Shown here: positions 44,985 through 54,757 of the stretch, one piece after another
Position numbering within the stretch: position 1 is the first letter of the stretch
Layout of the letters: the number at the start of each line of letters is the position of its first letter
Source of the DNA: Gamarada debralockiae
Taxonomy: Eukaryota > Ascomycota > Leotiomycetes > Helotiales > Hyphodiscaceae
Assembly: GCA_002803225.1 (NCBI GenBank)
Contig: NXFV01001789.1
Coordinates: 1-64,000, forward strand
Direction of reading: 5' to 3'
DNA: 64,000 bases
The notes under the pieces: model-generated
What the model was told of the DNA's origin: nothing
The model's database searches: none
Seen by the model: only the letters and a program-made list of their open reading frames with translations
Program-made: the position numbers and the translations under genes

Positions 44985-47900
44985 ATGATGGGAATCTCCA
45001 AGCCTACCACGAAGAAGCTGCAGGACTGGGCCTCGGAGCGGGCGAACGCAATATGGACGAATCTCAAGACCAACCACCTTTGGCAGCGTATGCTGAAGAA
45101 CACACTCGCAACCACAATCACAGTGATCCTTGCCCTGCTCCCTGCTGTTGTTCGAGTCTATGGCAAAGCAGCATATTTGGGACCCATCACAACCGTGTTT
45201 GGGCATCCGGGGAGAAGATTTGGTATGATGGCTGAAGCTCTCGTGCTGGCAATCTCAGGGACGTTGCTTGGAATTGGTTGGTCGATGTTCGGACTCTACC
45301 TCTCAAGTTTGGTTTACCACACGAATTCCCCTGCTGCATATACGATACGAGGCATATTTCTTGTGGTGGCATTGATGTTTCATGGTTTCCTGAGGTCACA
45401 TACCCCGCGACTGTTCATATTTGTGCTACTCCTGGTCATTGTGTCTGTGATCAGTTTGACGGGTGTTGCTACGGAGGTTACAAAGACTTCTGTTACACAG
45501 CTGCTTTATCCTATTCTCACGGCGTCGGGAGTTCTTCTGCTGGTGAATACTTGCGTCTTTCCGGAGTTCTCGAGTAACTTTCTAGGTGTCACCACCATTG
45601 AGACTCTAGGTGACACTGTTAGGGCGTTGAGAGATGCTGGGAAGTATTTTATTAGCACGGTAGAAAAGTCCAAGGAGGAAGCTGAGAAGTCAAAACCAGA
45701 CGCAGAAGCAGGAGATCGGGACGAGCCGGCAACTGCGGCGGCGACGTCCAAAGAGAAGACAGAAGAAGATGCAACACCTTCTCTCATGCATCATTTCCTG
45801 CGTATTTTCCAGAAGACCAAGGACTGGACTAAGGATAGGCCTGACGAAACTCCCAAGACGGTCAAGCTCAAGTCGTTGACGGACTCAAAGGCCAAATTAC
45901 GTGCGAAACTGGCCAGCTGTAAGGCAGCCCAGCAAGAATGTAATTTTGAGCTTGCATGGGCGGTGTTGCCTCCTCGAGACTTGAAACCGATCAGCGACAC
46001 TCAGATGAAGCTCCTTGTGGCCAACACGATTGCTTTAATCGGAGCTTGCGAAAGCAAGTATGCCTTGATGGGTGAGGACGATGAGAAGGAAGATGAGAGC
46101 ACGGATGAGCACCAATTGAAAGAAGACGCCGAAAAGGCCGACATTGAGAGCGAGGAAGAGTCATCCTGTCCTGCGACTCCAATGGACGATTCCCACGACG
46201 ACTTAGATGACAAGAAAAAATCAAAGAAAGAAAAGAAGAGAGAGAAACGTCAAAAGCAGAGCCAGAATAAGAGCAGAACAAGGTCTCTTGAGAAAGAGAA
46301 AGAGGATCTGGAACTTGTCAAACCGAGGAAGGAAATCGAGTTCGGAGATATGGAATTACTGAAATATCTCGTGAATCGCATTGCCCAGCCACTTTCCGAC
46401 CTCCAGGCGAAGATCGATCGAAGCGTCGATGTTGTCACATCATGTCTAGCATATTGCTACGATGTCCCGAAACTACCCTCTGGAGCCCGAACTCCTGCTG
46501 GCATCGAGTTGCAAGAAATTGATATCCGAATTAGTATTCTGACTGAGGCGCTCTCGGAATTTGACAAGGACTCTGCATCAGCTCTCGAGGGAGCTGCTCA
46601 GTTGCATGACATGGAGCGTCCGCAAGTAGACATCATGCCGCGTATGGAGACATTCCTGATTTCTTCTTTCCTATTGAATCTTCGCCAGGCGGCTTTGCAT
46701 ACGCTGGAGATGCTCAGACATTCTCGAGTCCTGGTGGACAAACGTCAGGCACGCCATGGCCGACACCGGCTTTATGCACCAAGAATCAATTGGCGAAAAT
46801 GGCTCGTATCTGGTGGTGAAGAGGACATGCTTGCGTTGCCTGAGAGTGGAAGAAAGGAAGCGCGGTCGGGCAACAAAAACGAAGATGGAGCAGATGAAGA
46901 TTCAGCCATCACGAGCAAGGAGTCTCTTCTGACCAAGAAGGATATCGAAGCAGGTGCAAAAGTAGAACCTAGCCCCCCTCGTCCTACGATACATGCCAAC
47001 CAAGCTGCGGAAGGAAAAGAGAAACGCCCTGAAAATGTCTCATTCACCCAACATTTGCGAAATAGTCTCGCGGACACCATAGAGTTCCTGGTTGGCAGCG
47101 AAGATATTTCATATGCCCTTAAACTCACTATCGCGGTTTTCCTTGTGACTTGGCCCGCGTTTTTGCATCAATGGAATTCGTGGTATTCCTTGAACCGAGG
47201 TCTCTGGGCTGCACTGCAATTAGTCCTCATCACTGAAGTCGCATTGGGAACATCAGTGATGACGTTCATGCTTCGAGCTGTTGGCACGACCATCGGATGC
47301 ATATGGGGCTATGCTGCCTACGAAGCTCGCAATGGAAATCGAGTAGTATGCGTTGTCATACTTGTCATCGGTATCATCCCATCTTCCTACGTCCAACTCG
47401 GCTCGAAATACGTTAAAGCTGGTATGGTGTCCATCATCTCAATGTGCATCGTAGCTCTTGCCACAGAAGATCACACTGTGGCTGGATCAGCCACAGAGAA
47501 CTTCCTCAAGCGCTGGATTGCCTTTCTCATTGGTGGCATCGTAGCCTTAATCGTCGAGGTCGTACTTTTCCCCGTCAAAGCAAGAGACCGACTCGTCGAA
47601 TCACTAGCAGCCTCCATCCGCCAAATCAGCGAAATGGAAGGCTGCCTAGCATACGGCATCGAAACGGAAACTAACGTCGACGTCCACTCAACAGCCGTAT
47701 CCGAACGCTTCGATCGCGCTAAAGGCAAAGCAGAGGGGGCTTTGGGAGCAGCGGAAACTTTTCTGCCGTTCTGCGCCAATGAACCTCGTTTGAAAGGCTC
47801 TTTCAAGGGTCTCGCTCTTGTGTATGCCGAGATTTTATACGTTCTTCACGCGATCGTGGATAGAATGGACAATATGCTTCACTTGCGCCAAGAATACGGC

Positions 47901-48689
47901 TCGGGAGTGCTCGAGGAACTCAACGCCCAAGTTTACCCGTACCGTCGCAATGTCGCTGGCTCAATCACACTCGTGCTATTCGCTGTACACGAAGCGCTCA
48001 CCACCAAACTTCCACTTCCGCAATTCTTACCTTCTTCTCGCCTCGCACATCTCCGCATGGTGAACCGCGTTCGAGAAGTCGTCCTCGCCAAAGCGCCCGC
48101 TGACAGACAAGCTCACGAATCCTCGCGCTCCCAGATTGAAATGACCATGGTCAAACGAGTTGTCAGGCAGAAATTTTTGAGTTGGAATGCAGTCTCTGCT
48201 GGGCAGATTGAGGTCATCGAATATCTCGAGGAGCTGATTGACCTCACGAAGCTACTGGTTGGGGCGAATGAGTTTCGCAGTGGAATGTTGACGCGGCCAA
48301 CGTATCGCCACTACGTCGATCGGATAGATCGAGGTGCGATTTTATTGGAGAAGGAACAGCAGGAACCACCTTCTGTTGGCGAAAGGGATGGCCAGAAAGG
48401 CGATGAGCAGGATGAATTGAGGGATCAAAGGCCGGAGCCTGAGAAAGAGACTAGGAAGGCTGGTCTAACGAGGAGACCGACGTTCTCGAGGAAAGAAGAG
48501 GGATTGGAGAAGAAATCTAGACAGACAGAAAATGAAGAGTTCGAGAGACAGAAACAGGCTGAGGTGGAGGAATTGCCGAGATCGCTGCAGAGAGTTAGGA
48601 GCCGGAGGGTAGAGGAGATGACTAGTCGCTTGGAGAAAAGCCGGAGTAAGGATGTGAAAGAGGGGAAGCGTATAGATAAATTACAGTAA
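44985..48689 (+). CDS. Bre4-like multi-pass membrane protein (ArAE/FUSC type)
   Basis: An intron-less gene of 1234 residues. It has two membrane modules. Residues about 40-190 contain roughly six helices (TLATTITVILALLPAVV, ALVLAISGTLLGIGW, FIFVLLLVIVSVISLTGVA), matching the ArAE_2_N domain. The second bundle lies at about 705-860 (YALKLTIAVFLVTWPAFL and a run of further helices), the FUSC-like half. Between them is a long charged, Lys/Glu-rich cytosolic loop (about 220-480) with a coiled-coil look. The C-terminal 300 residues correspond to DUF2421 and a charged tail. Yeast Bre4 is linked to brefeldin A sensitivity; relatives are proposed organic-anion or aromatic-acid exporters. The substrate is unknown. 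The start is the first of two adjacent ATG codons. Confidence 0.87.
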   Translation: MMGISKPTTKKLQDWASERANAIWTNLKTNHLWQRMLKNTLATTITVILALLPAVVRVYGKAAYLGPITTVFGHPGRRFGMMAEALVLAISGTLLGIGWSMFGLYLSSLVYHTNSPAAYTIRGIFLVVALMFHGFLRSHTPRLFIFVLLLVIVSVISLTGVATEVTKTSVTQLLYPILTASGVLLLVNTCVFPEFSSNFLGVTTIETLGDTVRALRDAGKYFISTVEKSKEEAEKSKPDAEAGDRDEPATAAATSKEKTEEDATPSLMHHFLRIFQKTKDWTKDRPDETPKTVKLKSLTDSKAKLRAKLASCKAAQQECNFELAWAVLPPRDLKPISDTQMKLLVANTIALIGACESKYALMGEDDEKEDESTDEHQLKEDAEKADIESEEESSCPATPMDDSHDDLDDKKKSKKEKKREKRQKQSQNKSRTRSLEKEKEDLELVKPRKEIEFGDMELLKYLVNRIAQPLSDLQAKIDRSVDVVTSCLAYCYDVPKLPSGARTPAGIELQEIDIRISILTEALSEFDKDSASALEGAAQLHDMERPQVDIMPRMETFLISSFLLNLRQAALHTLEMLRHSRVLVDKRQARHGRHRLYAPRINWRKWLVSGGEEDMLALPESGRKEARSGNKNEDGADEDSAITSKESLLTKKDIEAGAKVEPSPPRPTIHANQAAEGKEKRPENVSFTQHLRNSLADTIEFLVGSEDISYALKLTIAVFLVTWPAFLHQWNSWYSLNRGLWAALQLVLITEVALGTSVMTFMLRAVGTTIGCIWGYAAYEARNGNRVVCVVILVIGIIPSSYVQLGSKYVKAGMVSIISMCIVALATEDHTVAGSATENFLKRWIAFLIGGIVALIVEVVLFPVKARDRLVESLAASIRQISEMEGCLAYGIETETNVDVHSTAVSERFDRAKGKAEGALGAAETFLPFCANEPRLKGSFKGLALVYAEILYVLHAIVDRMDNMLHLRQEYGSGVLEELNAQVYPYRRNVAGSITLVLFAVHEALTTKLPLPQFLPSSRLAHLRMVNRVREVVLAKAPADRQAHESSRSQIEMTMVKRVVRQKFLSWNAVSAGQIEVIEYLEELIDLTKLLVGANEFRSGMLTRPTYRHYVDRIDRGAILLEKEQQEPPSVGERDGQKGDEQDELRDQRPEPEKETRKAGLTRRPTFSRKEEGLEKKSRQTENEEFERQKQAEVEELPRSLQRVRSRRVEEMTSRLEKSRSKDVKEGKRIDKLQ

Positions 48690-49066
48690 TGTTTGTTAAG
48701 TATATACCCCAAAATTCAAGACGGCTTGCACCAGAACGAACTTCATATCTGTCAATTTCATTAGGTCTTCCATACTTCCGAGTCATGCGCAAGTGGCTTG
48801 TACCCCTCCCATTCAAACCCCCAAGGTCCAAATTTCAAATATGGAGGCCAAAGAGAAAACCAGACCGGTTTTGTCTGATGTCCTTGTCGCGATTCTAGAT
48901 TCTTAGTTTTGACTCTTAAGGATCAGAGTTTCAAGACGTCAGCTAAAGCATCATATTCACACGTGGGAACTAAACAGAAAGCAGACCAAAGCAATATGCT
49001 TTGATATATTCATAGTTTCTCGATAATGACAAGTGTAGTTAAGTGAGCGACGGATGTCAACGCATG
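48690..49066. other. intergenic, no supported gene
   Basis: 3' flank of the Bre4-like gene and of the adjacent pseudogene. Nothing recognised. Confidence 0.3.
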
Positions 49067-50208
49067 TTATAGCGAAACAACCACCTTCTTCACAGAAACA
49101 CCTCTCCTCTGCACTTCAAACGCGTCTTGAATGCACTCCAGCCCCCTCCCCACCACTAACGATCCGGTGCAGCAATAAACTTCCCCTCAGCCAGCGCTTT
49201 CGGCAGGTAGTCCGCAAAAACCTGCACCAACTTCGTTATCCGCCAAAGTACTTCCTAAAATGAATTTGGATTCTATCCCATCCGGCACTGGACCCTGACA
49301 AGGCATAGCCATGGCGACGAATTTGTTGCCTTTCCCTTTCGAGATGACTTCAAGAACCGTCTTACCGGCACTCATGCCGTGGCCGGCGAGAATGGCGTTG
49401 ACGTTGCCGACTGTGGGGGTTGCTTAGCGAGGCTCCATGTTTAGCAATAGAGAAAAAGGGGGAAGGGGATTCAATGCGGTAAGGGTAAGGGTGAGAGGTA
49501 TAGAACGTACTACCAACGCCCCAGCGATCGTCTTATCTTCCAAATAAGCTAGTATATCGCTAGCAACGGTGTCACTGTTATAGTCAAAAGCCTGACTAGC
49601 ACCAAGTCTCTTCACAAGCTCATAGTTCTTCGGAAAGCAAGTCGTAATGACATCACATCCAGCGGCAACACCGAACTGGATTGCGTTACATCCAACAATC
49701 GACGCTCCAGACCAAACGAGGAGGGTTTTGCCCAAGTGGCTCAGGGTCTACTGACGGGTGCGGAAGCGCAAGGTAATCTTTCTGAAGGTGCCACGAGCGG
49801 AGGTGGAGAGACCCAGTGGGATGACACACGCTTCTTCGAAGGATATACTATCCGGAATAGGAGAGAATAAATTGCCGCCAAAAGAGTATATTCCTGAAAA
49901 GCGGCTCCCTCTAATTGATGACGGCGTCCTAAAGCAAGGCCTAAAACGCTATCTCCGGCTCTGGCCCGCGTGACGGCGGATCCTACCGTGATGACTTCGC
50001 CGGCGACATCGTAGCCGAGGATGCAAGGGAATTTGAGGAGCGGGAAGCGGTCTTGTTCCATGAGTTCCTGATCTCAGTCGATTGGATTGATGGCGACGGC
50101 GCGATTCTTGATGAGAATTTCATTGCGATTGGAGTCCAAGAGGGGCGCGGGTTCGATGGAGAGGGGAGCTCCTTTAGCAGAGAGCCAAGCAGCTTGATTT
50201 AAGAGCAT
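49067..50208 (-). pseudogene. zinc-type alcohol dehydrogenase-like (MDR) pseudogene
   Basis: From the ATG at 50208 to the TAA at 49067-49069 the minus strand carries, in order, all parts of a fungal medium-chain dehydrogenase/enoyl-reductase-like protein. These are the start MLLNQAAWLSAKGAPLSIEP, the block FPCILGYDVAGEVITVGSAV, FQEYT, the nucleotide-binding region GKTLLVWSGASIVGCNAIQF, KRLGASQAFDYNSD, and the end VFADYLPKALAEGKFIAAP followed by VSVKKVVVSL. Lesions: TGA at 50074-50076 where relatives have Trp (INPID then stop), frameshifts around 49880, 49770 and 49150, and a spoiled central splice region. It cannot yield an active reductase. Intact relatives reduce NAD(P)H-dependent carbonyl or enoyl substrates. 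Confidence 0.85.
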
Positions 50209-51411
50209 TTTGAGAGACTGAGTAAAGCAGGAGGAGCTTATGTAGTGAAATGGAATTGGTGCTGTAGGACCCTCATCTTGAAAGCAGACTCCATTATTAT
50301 ATACTTATATAACAGCCCTATCTGAGCACATTCTGGACGGAGAGTTTCCTAAGTGAATACGAAATGAAGCTAGTAGATTTCGTTACGAGACAATATAGAT
50401 GTAGAAATTTCGAGACGCATTCAGTGCTTATGAAGATGTGGTGGGTTGCTTGAGAGTCTGCGGAGTACGGTAAAGGCATGAGACTATAGCGTGTAACAGC
50501 CTGTAGTGAACGTTAGAACCTATGCGCGTATAGTCATCGCTTCCTAAATCTCACCGTTCCTTAGTTGCGGCGTGCTGTCCCGGTCGCTAGTTGTGGGTTG
50601 AGCCATGCTGCCTACACTAGTAGGGGTACGGGCTTGAATTCTGGCAGGGCTGAGCTCCAAAAACTGAATGAATGTTGAGTGGTGAGTCGAGGGTTACTGC
50701 ACCTGAGAAGAGCGGCAAGGCTCACTAAGCGTACTGGAAGCAAAGACGGTCAGTTTTGTAGCCGAATATCTTCGTAGTCTAATGATACAACGTATATACT
50801 CTTTTACGATGTGTAACAGGTTGGTATTTTTAACTGGCTGGAATCGTCTCAGCAATTCGCAATTTGGGCCGGATCTCGAAGTCTTCGAGTTTTTTGTAAA
50901 ATCATCTGAATGATTAGGAAAATCGAGCTCCGGCGTATTACGAACCGTTTTAATTATCAATCGTTTGAGCGATTCAGAAATCTCGTTCTGACTAAGAGGA
51001 TACAAAGGCAGCAAAGTGCAAACCACAACAAAAGGACTCAACCACATAATTAATGGAACGCCCACTTTGCTTCATTTCTGCCCAAACACTTAATATCCAT
51101 TTTGACTTGCTCTTGGTGTGAGTAAGGCCGTTGCTTAGAATCCTTGAAAACCTTCCTCTTTATGAATGCTCCTGATACTGGGGTTTTTGATTAACATTTG
51201 AATGATTGGAGTTTTGCAGAACTAATATTTGTGCCTTAGTGATTGACAATAAAGAGAAGACAGAACCAAAGGAGTCGCACCAAAGAGGAGATCCTATGGA
51301 AACCTTCTTCCACTATCCTCTCTTTGTTCCCTTCACGGCCTTTGTGTCGAGCTCCACAACACCTTAACTTAGCTAAAAAAAAAAAAGTTCAGAAAAGACA
51401 GAGGTTAGATA
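50209..51411. other. intergenic flank left of the repeat-bounded unit
   Basis: No gene is supported. The right end has an A-rich run (51376-51387) just before the inverted-repeat terminus. Confidence 0.3.
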
Positions 51412-51479
51412 CAGTAAAGTTCGAAATCGGCTTCAGTTCCGAACACTCAGTGATCTTATTTGCCTTCGTACTTCTTAGC
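51412..51479. repeat. outer terminal inverted repeat, left
   Basis: Pairs with 54741-54807 reversed. Shared blocks include GTTCGAAATC, GCTTCAGTT, GAACACTCA and GCCTTCGTACTTCTTAGC. Confidence 0.8.
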
Positions 51480-51500
51480 AAGCTAAGAAGTACGAAGGCA
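51461..51500. repeat. 40-bp perfect hairpin
   Basis: Arms of 19 bp (51461-51479 and 51482-51500) are exactly complementary around a 2-nt AA centre. The right-arm word GCTAAGAAGTACGAAGG recurs at about 51916, 52114 and 54741. Confidence 0.9.
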
Positions 51501-51709
51501 CAAGAGTGCTAGCCTTCGGCTCGCACGAAGCCTGCTTTCAGAAGAAAGGTCTACAGTAGTGATTACAGTCGGAAGCGAACTCGGCTTCACACTAAACACT
51601 ATGATTTTATTTCTGACCCAGTCAATCCTCAGGCAGCAGCTCACTTTTCTACGTGCACAAGAGTGCTAGCCTACGGCTCGCACGAAGCCTTCGCACTTTC
51701 AGAAGAGAA
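51499..51709. repeat. short direct duplication
   Basis: The block ACAAGAGTGCTAGCC followed by CGGCTCGCACGAAGCCT occurs at 51500-51533 and again at 51656-51690, with similar flanks. Confidence 0.75.
51562..51618. repeat. inner inverted repeat, left
   Basis: Starts TTACAGTCGGAAGCGAAC and pairs with 54475-54533 reversed (shared GGAAGCGAA, TTCACACTA, AACACT and ATGATTTT blocks). Confidence 0.7.
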
Positions 51710-51723
51710 GGCCTAGTGATTAA

Positions 51724-51932
51724 ACAGCTCCCGTGGCTCTAAAAATTCCAAAAATAACAAGATAATAGTACGATTATTAAGCGAAAAAGTTTAAAAACAC
51801 GTGATTGTATGCGGATACAGGGATTGAATTTTCGACCCCAGACCAGACTAACTTATACCCGATTTTCGGTGTTGGAAGTGTCCAGTAAGCTTTTCGAAGC
51901 TCCTTCTCTTAGCAAGCTAAGAAGTACGAAGG
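51724..51932. repeat. direct repeat, left copy
   Basis: About 209 bp, matching 54534-54757 in the same orientation with scattered differences. Shared words include GTGATTGTATGCGGATACAG and ACTTATACCC. Its second half recurs once more at 52042-52130. Confidence 0.8.
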
Positions 51933-52041
51933 TAAAGTCAACCTAGTAAGCAAAGTTCATTGACACAAGATAGATGACGTAAGAGAGATCACGTGTAAAC
52001 ATAGCACTAGCAGGGTTTAAAAAATTCGAGCCGGGTCGGCG

Positions 52042-52130
52042 TAACTTATACCCGGTTTTCGGTGTTGGAAGTGTCCGGTAGGCTTTTCGAAGCCCCTTCT
52101 TCTTCTTAGCAAGCTAAGAAGTACGAAGGC
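52042..52130. repeat. direct repeat, partial extra copy
   Basis: Repeats the second half of 51724-51932 (AACTTATACCCGGTTTTCGG, then GAAGTGTCCGGTAGGC), ending in the hairpin-arm word. Confidence 0.8.
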
Positions 52131-52163
52131 ACTACAAAAGCAGGAGAAGTTAGCGAACACCGG

Positions 52164-52213
52164 TCTAAAATTCAGCTAGCCATAATAGTACTAGTGTGCC
52201 CGAAAATGTGGGT
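52164..52213. repeat. short direct repeat before the gene
   Basis: Matches 54428-54477 (AGCTAGCCATAATAGTACTA versus AGCTAGCTATAATAGTGCTA). It therefore brackets the coding region closely on both sides. Confidence 0.7.
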
Positions 52214-52325
52214 ATTTAAGATCCCACACAGTCCCACTCTCGCCCTGTCAACTCACAACTCTAGCGACCCCAGATTCCTCATAACTAAAAGTTGTATTTG
52301 CTTTACCTATAGACACACTTCTCAA

Positions 52326-54206
52326 ATGGCACAGCACCGCCTTCGGCTCGAAGACTACACAGTGGGATGGGTGTGTGCCATCCCTATCGAACTTGCTGTT
52401 GCGAAGATGATGCTGGACGAAGAACATCAAGATTTATTTCACGATCCCACTGAGCAAATCATATACACACTTGGCCGTATCGGCAAACATAATGTTGTCA
52501 TCGCGTGTCTGCCGACCGGCTGGGTGGGAACCAACTCTGCGGCTGCAGTCGTCGTCCAGATGCGTTTAAAGTTCACCTCAATCCAGTTCAGCCTGATGGT
52601 AGGCATCGGAAGCGGAGTCCCAAACGATCAATCGGACATACGGCTTGGAGATGTGGTGGTCGGTCACGGTCACCACGGTGGAGTGGTTCAATATGACCTT
52701 GGGAAGACTACGTCAAGTGGATTTGTAAGGACGGGTTTCCTCAACAAACCACCACTAATCCTTCTGAACGTTCTTACAAACCTGCAAGCCAATCGCCTCA
52801 TAGGCCGGAGCAGTCTCTTGATGCATTTGTCCGCACTTAGCGATCGACCGAATTTTGCACGAGAAAATGCAGGACCCGATGTTTTGTTCAAATCGAGTTA
52901 CCAGCATATTGGTGGGTCTACATGTGAGATGTGTGAGAAAGACACAACAGTCGAGGACAGATTAGTCAAACGGACCTTACGTGGTAGTCAAGAGATTGAG
53001 GTTCATTATGGCACGATAGCCTCCAGTAATGTGGTCATTAAAGACGGGGTCACTAGAGACAGGCTAAGCTCGGAGCTTGATGGTGTCCTTTGCTTCGAGA
53101 TGGAAACGGCAGGACTGATGAATAACTACCCGTGTCTTGTCATTCGAGGTATCTGCGACTATGCCGACTCGCACAAGAACAAAAATTGGCAGCCTTACGC
53201 TGCAGCAGCAGCTGCTGCGTGTGCCAAGGAGATTCTATTGGTCATACCTGCGGCTGAAGTAGCGACGACACGTAATACTAGCGGAGGGTGGACTGACCTC
53301 AATAGGTTAACTAGTGCCCAAGGAGATGGTGTTAAGAAGATCAGAGAGGCCTTGTCGAATGGCTCCTTAGTGATTGTGGCAGGGGCGGGGATATCTAAAA
53401 ACGCAACTGTCGGCGTCGATATCCCTCTGCCCCAGTTGGACTGGCCTGGCCTGATCGAACACGGACTAAACTACCTCTGCTCGGATATTGGATTTCCAAA
53501 CGATTCACAATGCGTCCTAGACGAGGCTGACCTATATCGTAAAATACTCGAAGGCAGGCGGAAGGTTGAAGTGCCCACAAGAGTTTTGATTCGGGGAGCC
53601 ACATTCGTGAAAGCCGAACTCAATGAGCACAATGAGCTCGCAACCTGGCTCGATCATGCCTTTAGCGACTTGTATGAGAAACATGTTATTCATCAGAGGC
53701 CTGAGATCCTTGAAGTCCTGGCTAAACTTCACCAAGCAGGGGCAAGACTTGTGACCACCAACTACGACGACTTCTTGGAAAGGCGCTGCGGTGTACACGC
53801 GATTGACCCTGGAAATACTACGGAAGTTTCGACATTCTTGATTGCTAGCAAGCAACCAAAAGGTGTTCTCCATGTACATGGGTGTTATAACAAAGTCAGG
53901 GGTGCCGTACTCGATGTCCTCGATTATAACCAAATCACTCGAGATGAAAAGATGCAAATGATTCTCAGGGGCTTTTTCCTCAGTAACACGGTCTTGTTCA
54001 TCGGGACTGGTGCGGGGCTACTGGACCCAAATTTCAGTTGTTTGTTGGAATGGGCCAGTGAACACTACAAAAACGTTCCAAAGAGACACTATGTTCTCCT
54101 CCGCCGCAAAGATCTGAAGCAGTATCCAGCCCTGATTCCTATTCCGTATGGGGAGGACTTCAAGGACCTTGCCCCATTTCTTCAGAAACAGGTTATCCAA
54201 TTATAG
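52326..54206 (+). CDS. PNP/UDP nucleosidase-like and SIR2-like fusion protein
   Basis: A single-exon gene of 626 residues. The start was set at 52326 (MAQHRLRLEDYTVGW), where the conserved PNP_UDP domain begins; an in-frame ATG 44 codons upstream is probably leader. Residues about 8-315 form a nucleoside-phosphorylase-like domain as found in fungal NLRs: VGIGSGVPN, DIRLGDVVVG, CFEMETAG, RGICDYADSHKNK (catalytic-type Glu and Asp kept). Residues about 335-610 form a SIR2 fold of the prokaryotic-defence type: IVAGAGIS (352-357), LVTTNYDDFLE (Asn479), VLHVHG (His518), FIGTGAGLLDPN. These are the NAD-binding Asn and catalytic His positions of NADase-type SIR2 domains. No NACHT/NB-ARC or repeat domain links them. 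A role as sensor-NADase in immunity or incompatibility is inferred. It is the only gene inside the repeat-bounded unit at 51412-54807. Confidence 0.9.
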   Translation: MAQHRLRLEDYTVGWVCAIPIELAVAKMMLDEEHQDLFHDPTEQIIYTLGRIGKHNVVIACLPTGWVGTNSAAAVVVQMRLKFTSIQFSLMVGIGSGVPNDQSDIRLGDVVVGHGHHGGVVQYDLGKTTSSGFVRTGFLNKPPLILLNVLTNLQANRLIGRSSLLMHLSALSDRPNFARENAGPDVLFKSSYQHIGGSTCEMCEKDTTVEDRLVKRTLRGSQEIEVHYGTIASSNVVIKDGVTRDRLSSELDGVLCFEMETAGLMNNYPCLVIRGICDYADSHKNKNWQPYAAAAAAACAKEILLVIPAAEVATTRNTSGGWTDLNRLTSAQGDGVKKIREALSNGSLVIVAGAGISKNATVGVDIPLPQLDWPGLIEHGLNYLCSDIGFPNDSQCVLDEADLYRKILEGRRKVEVPTRVLIRGATFVKAELNEHNELATWLDHAFSDLYEKHVIHQRPEILEVLAKLHQAGARLVTTNYDDFLERRCGVHAIDPGNTTEVSTFLIASKQPKGVLHVHGCYNKVRGAVLDVLDYNQITRDEKMQMILRGFFLSNTVLFIGTGAGLLDPNFSCLLEWASEHYKNVPKRHYVLLRRKDLKQYPALIPIPYGEDFKDLAPFLQKQVIQL

Positions 54207-54474
54207 TCGTTGATGTTGACCAATCAGCAGACGATGGTTAAACCTTTTATAGCCTAATAGTTCTATTTACTCCGTAATTTGTTCCAGTGTTATGCCTGGG
54301 CTTGGGAGTCGCGAACAAAGTTGACCAGTGCTCAGCGCCGATATTAGCCGAGGTCTGCCAAATCCTCAGGCAGCAATCCACTTTTGACGTGTGACCCCAT
54401 AGAGCAGGGGAATTATGTAATGCAGAGATCTAGAATAAAGCTAGCTATAATAGTGCTAGTGTACAGGAAATGTG

Positions 54475-54533
54475 GGTCAACATGAAAATCATAGAGTGTT
54501 CTAGTGTGAAACCGATTTCGCTTCCTACAGTAA
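54475..54533. repeat. inner inverted repeat, right
   Basis: Reverse complement matches 51562-51618. Confidence 0.7.
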
Positions 54534-54757
54534 ACAGCTCTCATGGCTCTTAAAATTCCAAAAATAACGAGAAAATGGTAGCTTAGGCAGCGATTGTTAA
54601 GCGAAAAGATTTAAAACCACGTGATTGTATGCGGATACAGGGATTAATAAATTCCGACTCCGGACCGGACTAACTTATACCCGGTTTTCGGTATTGGAAG
54701 TGTCCGGTAAGCTTTTCGAAGCCCCTTCTTCTCTTAGCAAGCTAAGAAGTACGAAGG
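54534..54757. repeat. direct repeat, right copy
   Basis: Matches 51724-51932 in the same orientation. It lies outside the inner inverted repeat, whereas the left copy lies inside, which shows that the flanks have been rearranged. Confidence 0.8.

Noticed and set aside
51461..52130. Repeated hairpin-arm words considered as a CRISPR-like array
   Set aside because: Spacing is irregular, intervening segments are themselves repeated, and the genome is eukaryotic.
52194..52325. Upstream in-frame ATG as start of the PNP-SIR2 protein
   Set aside because: The extra 44 residues overlap the short direct repeat at 52164-52213 and have no PNP homology; the ATG at 52326 directly precedes the domain.
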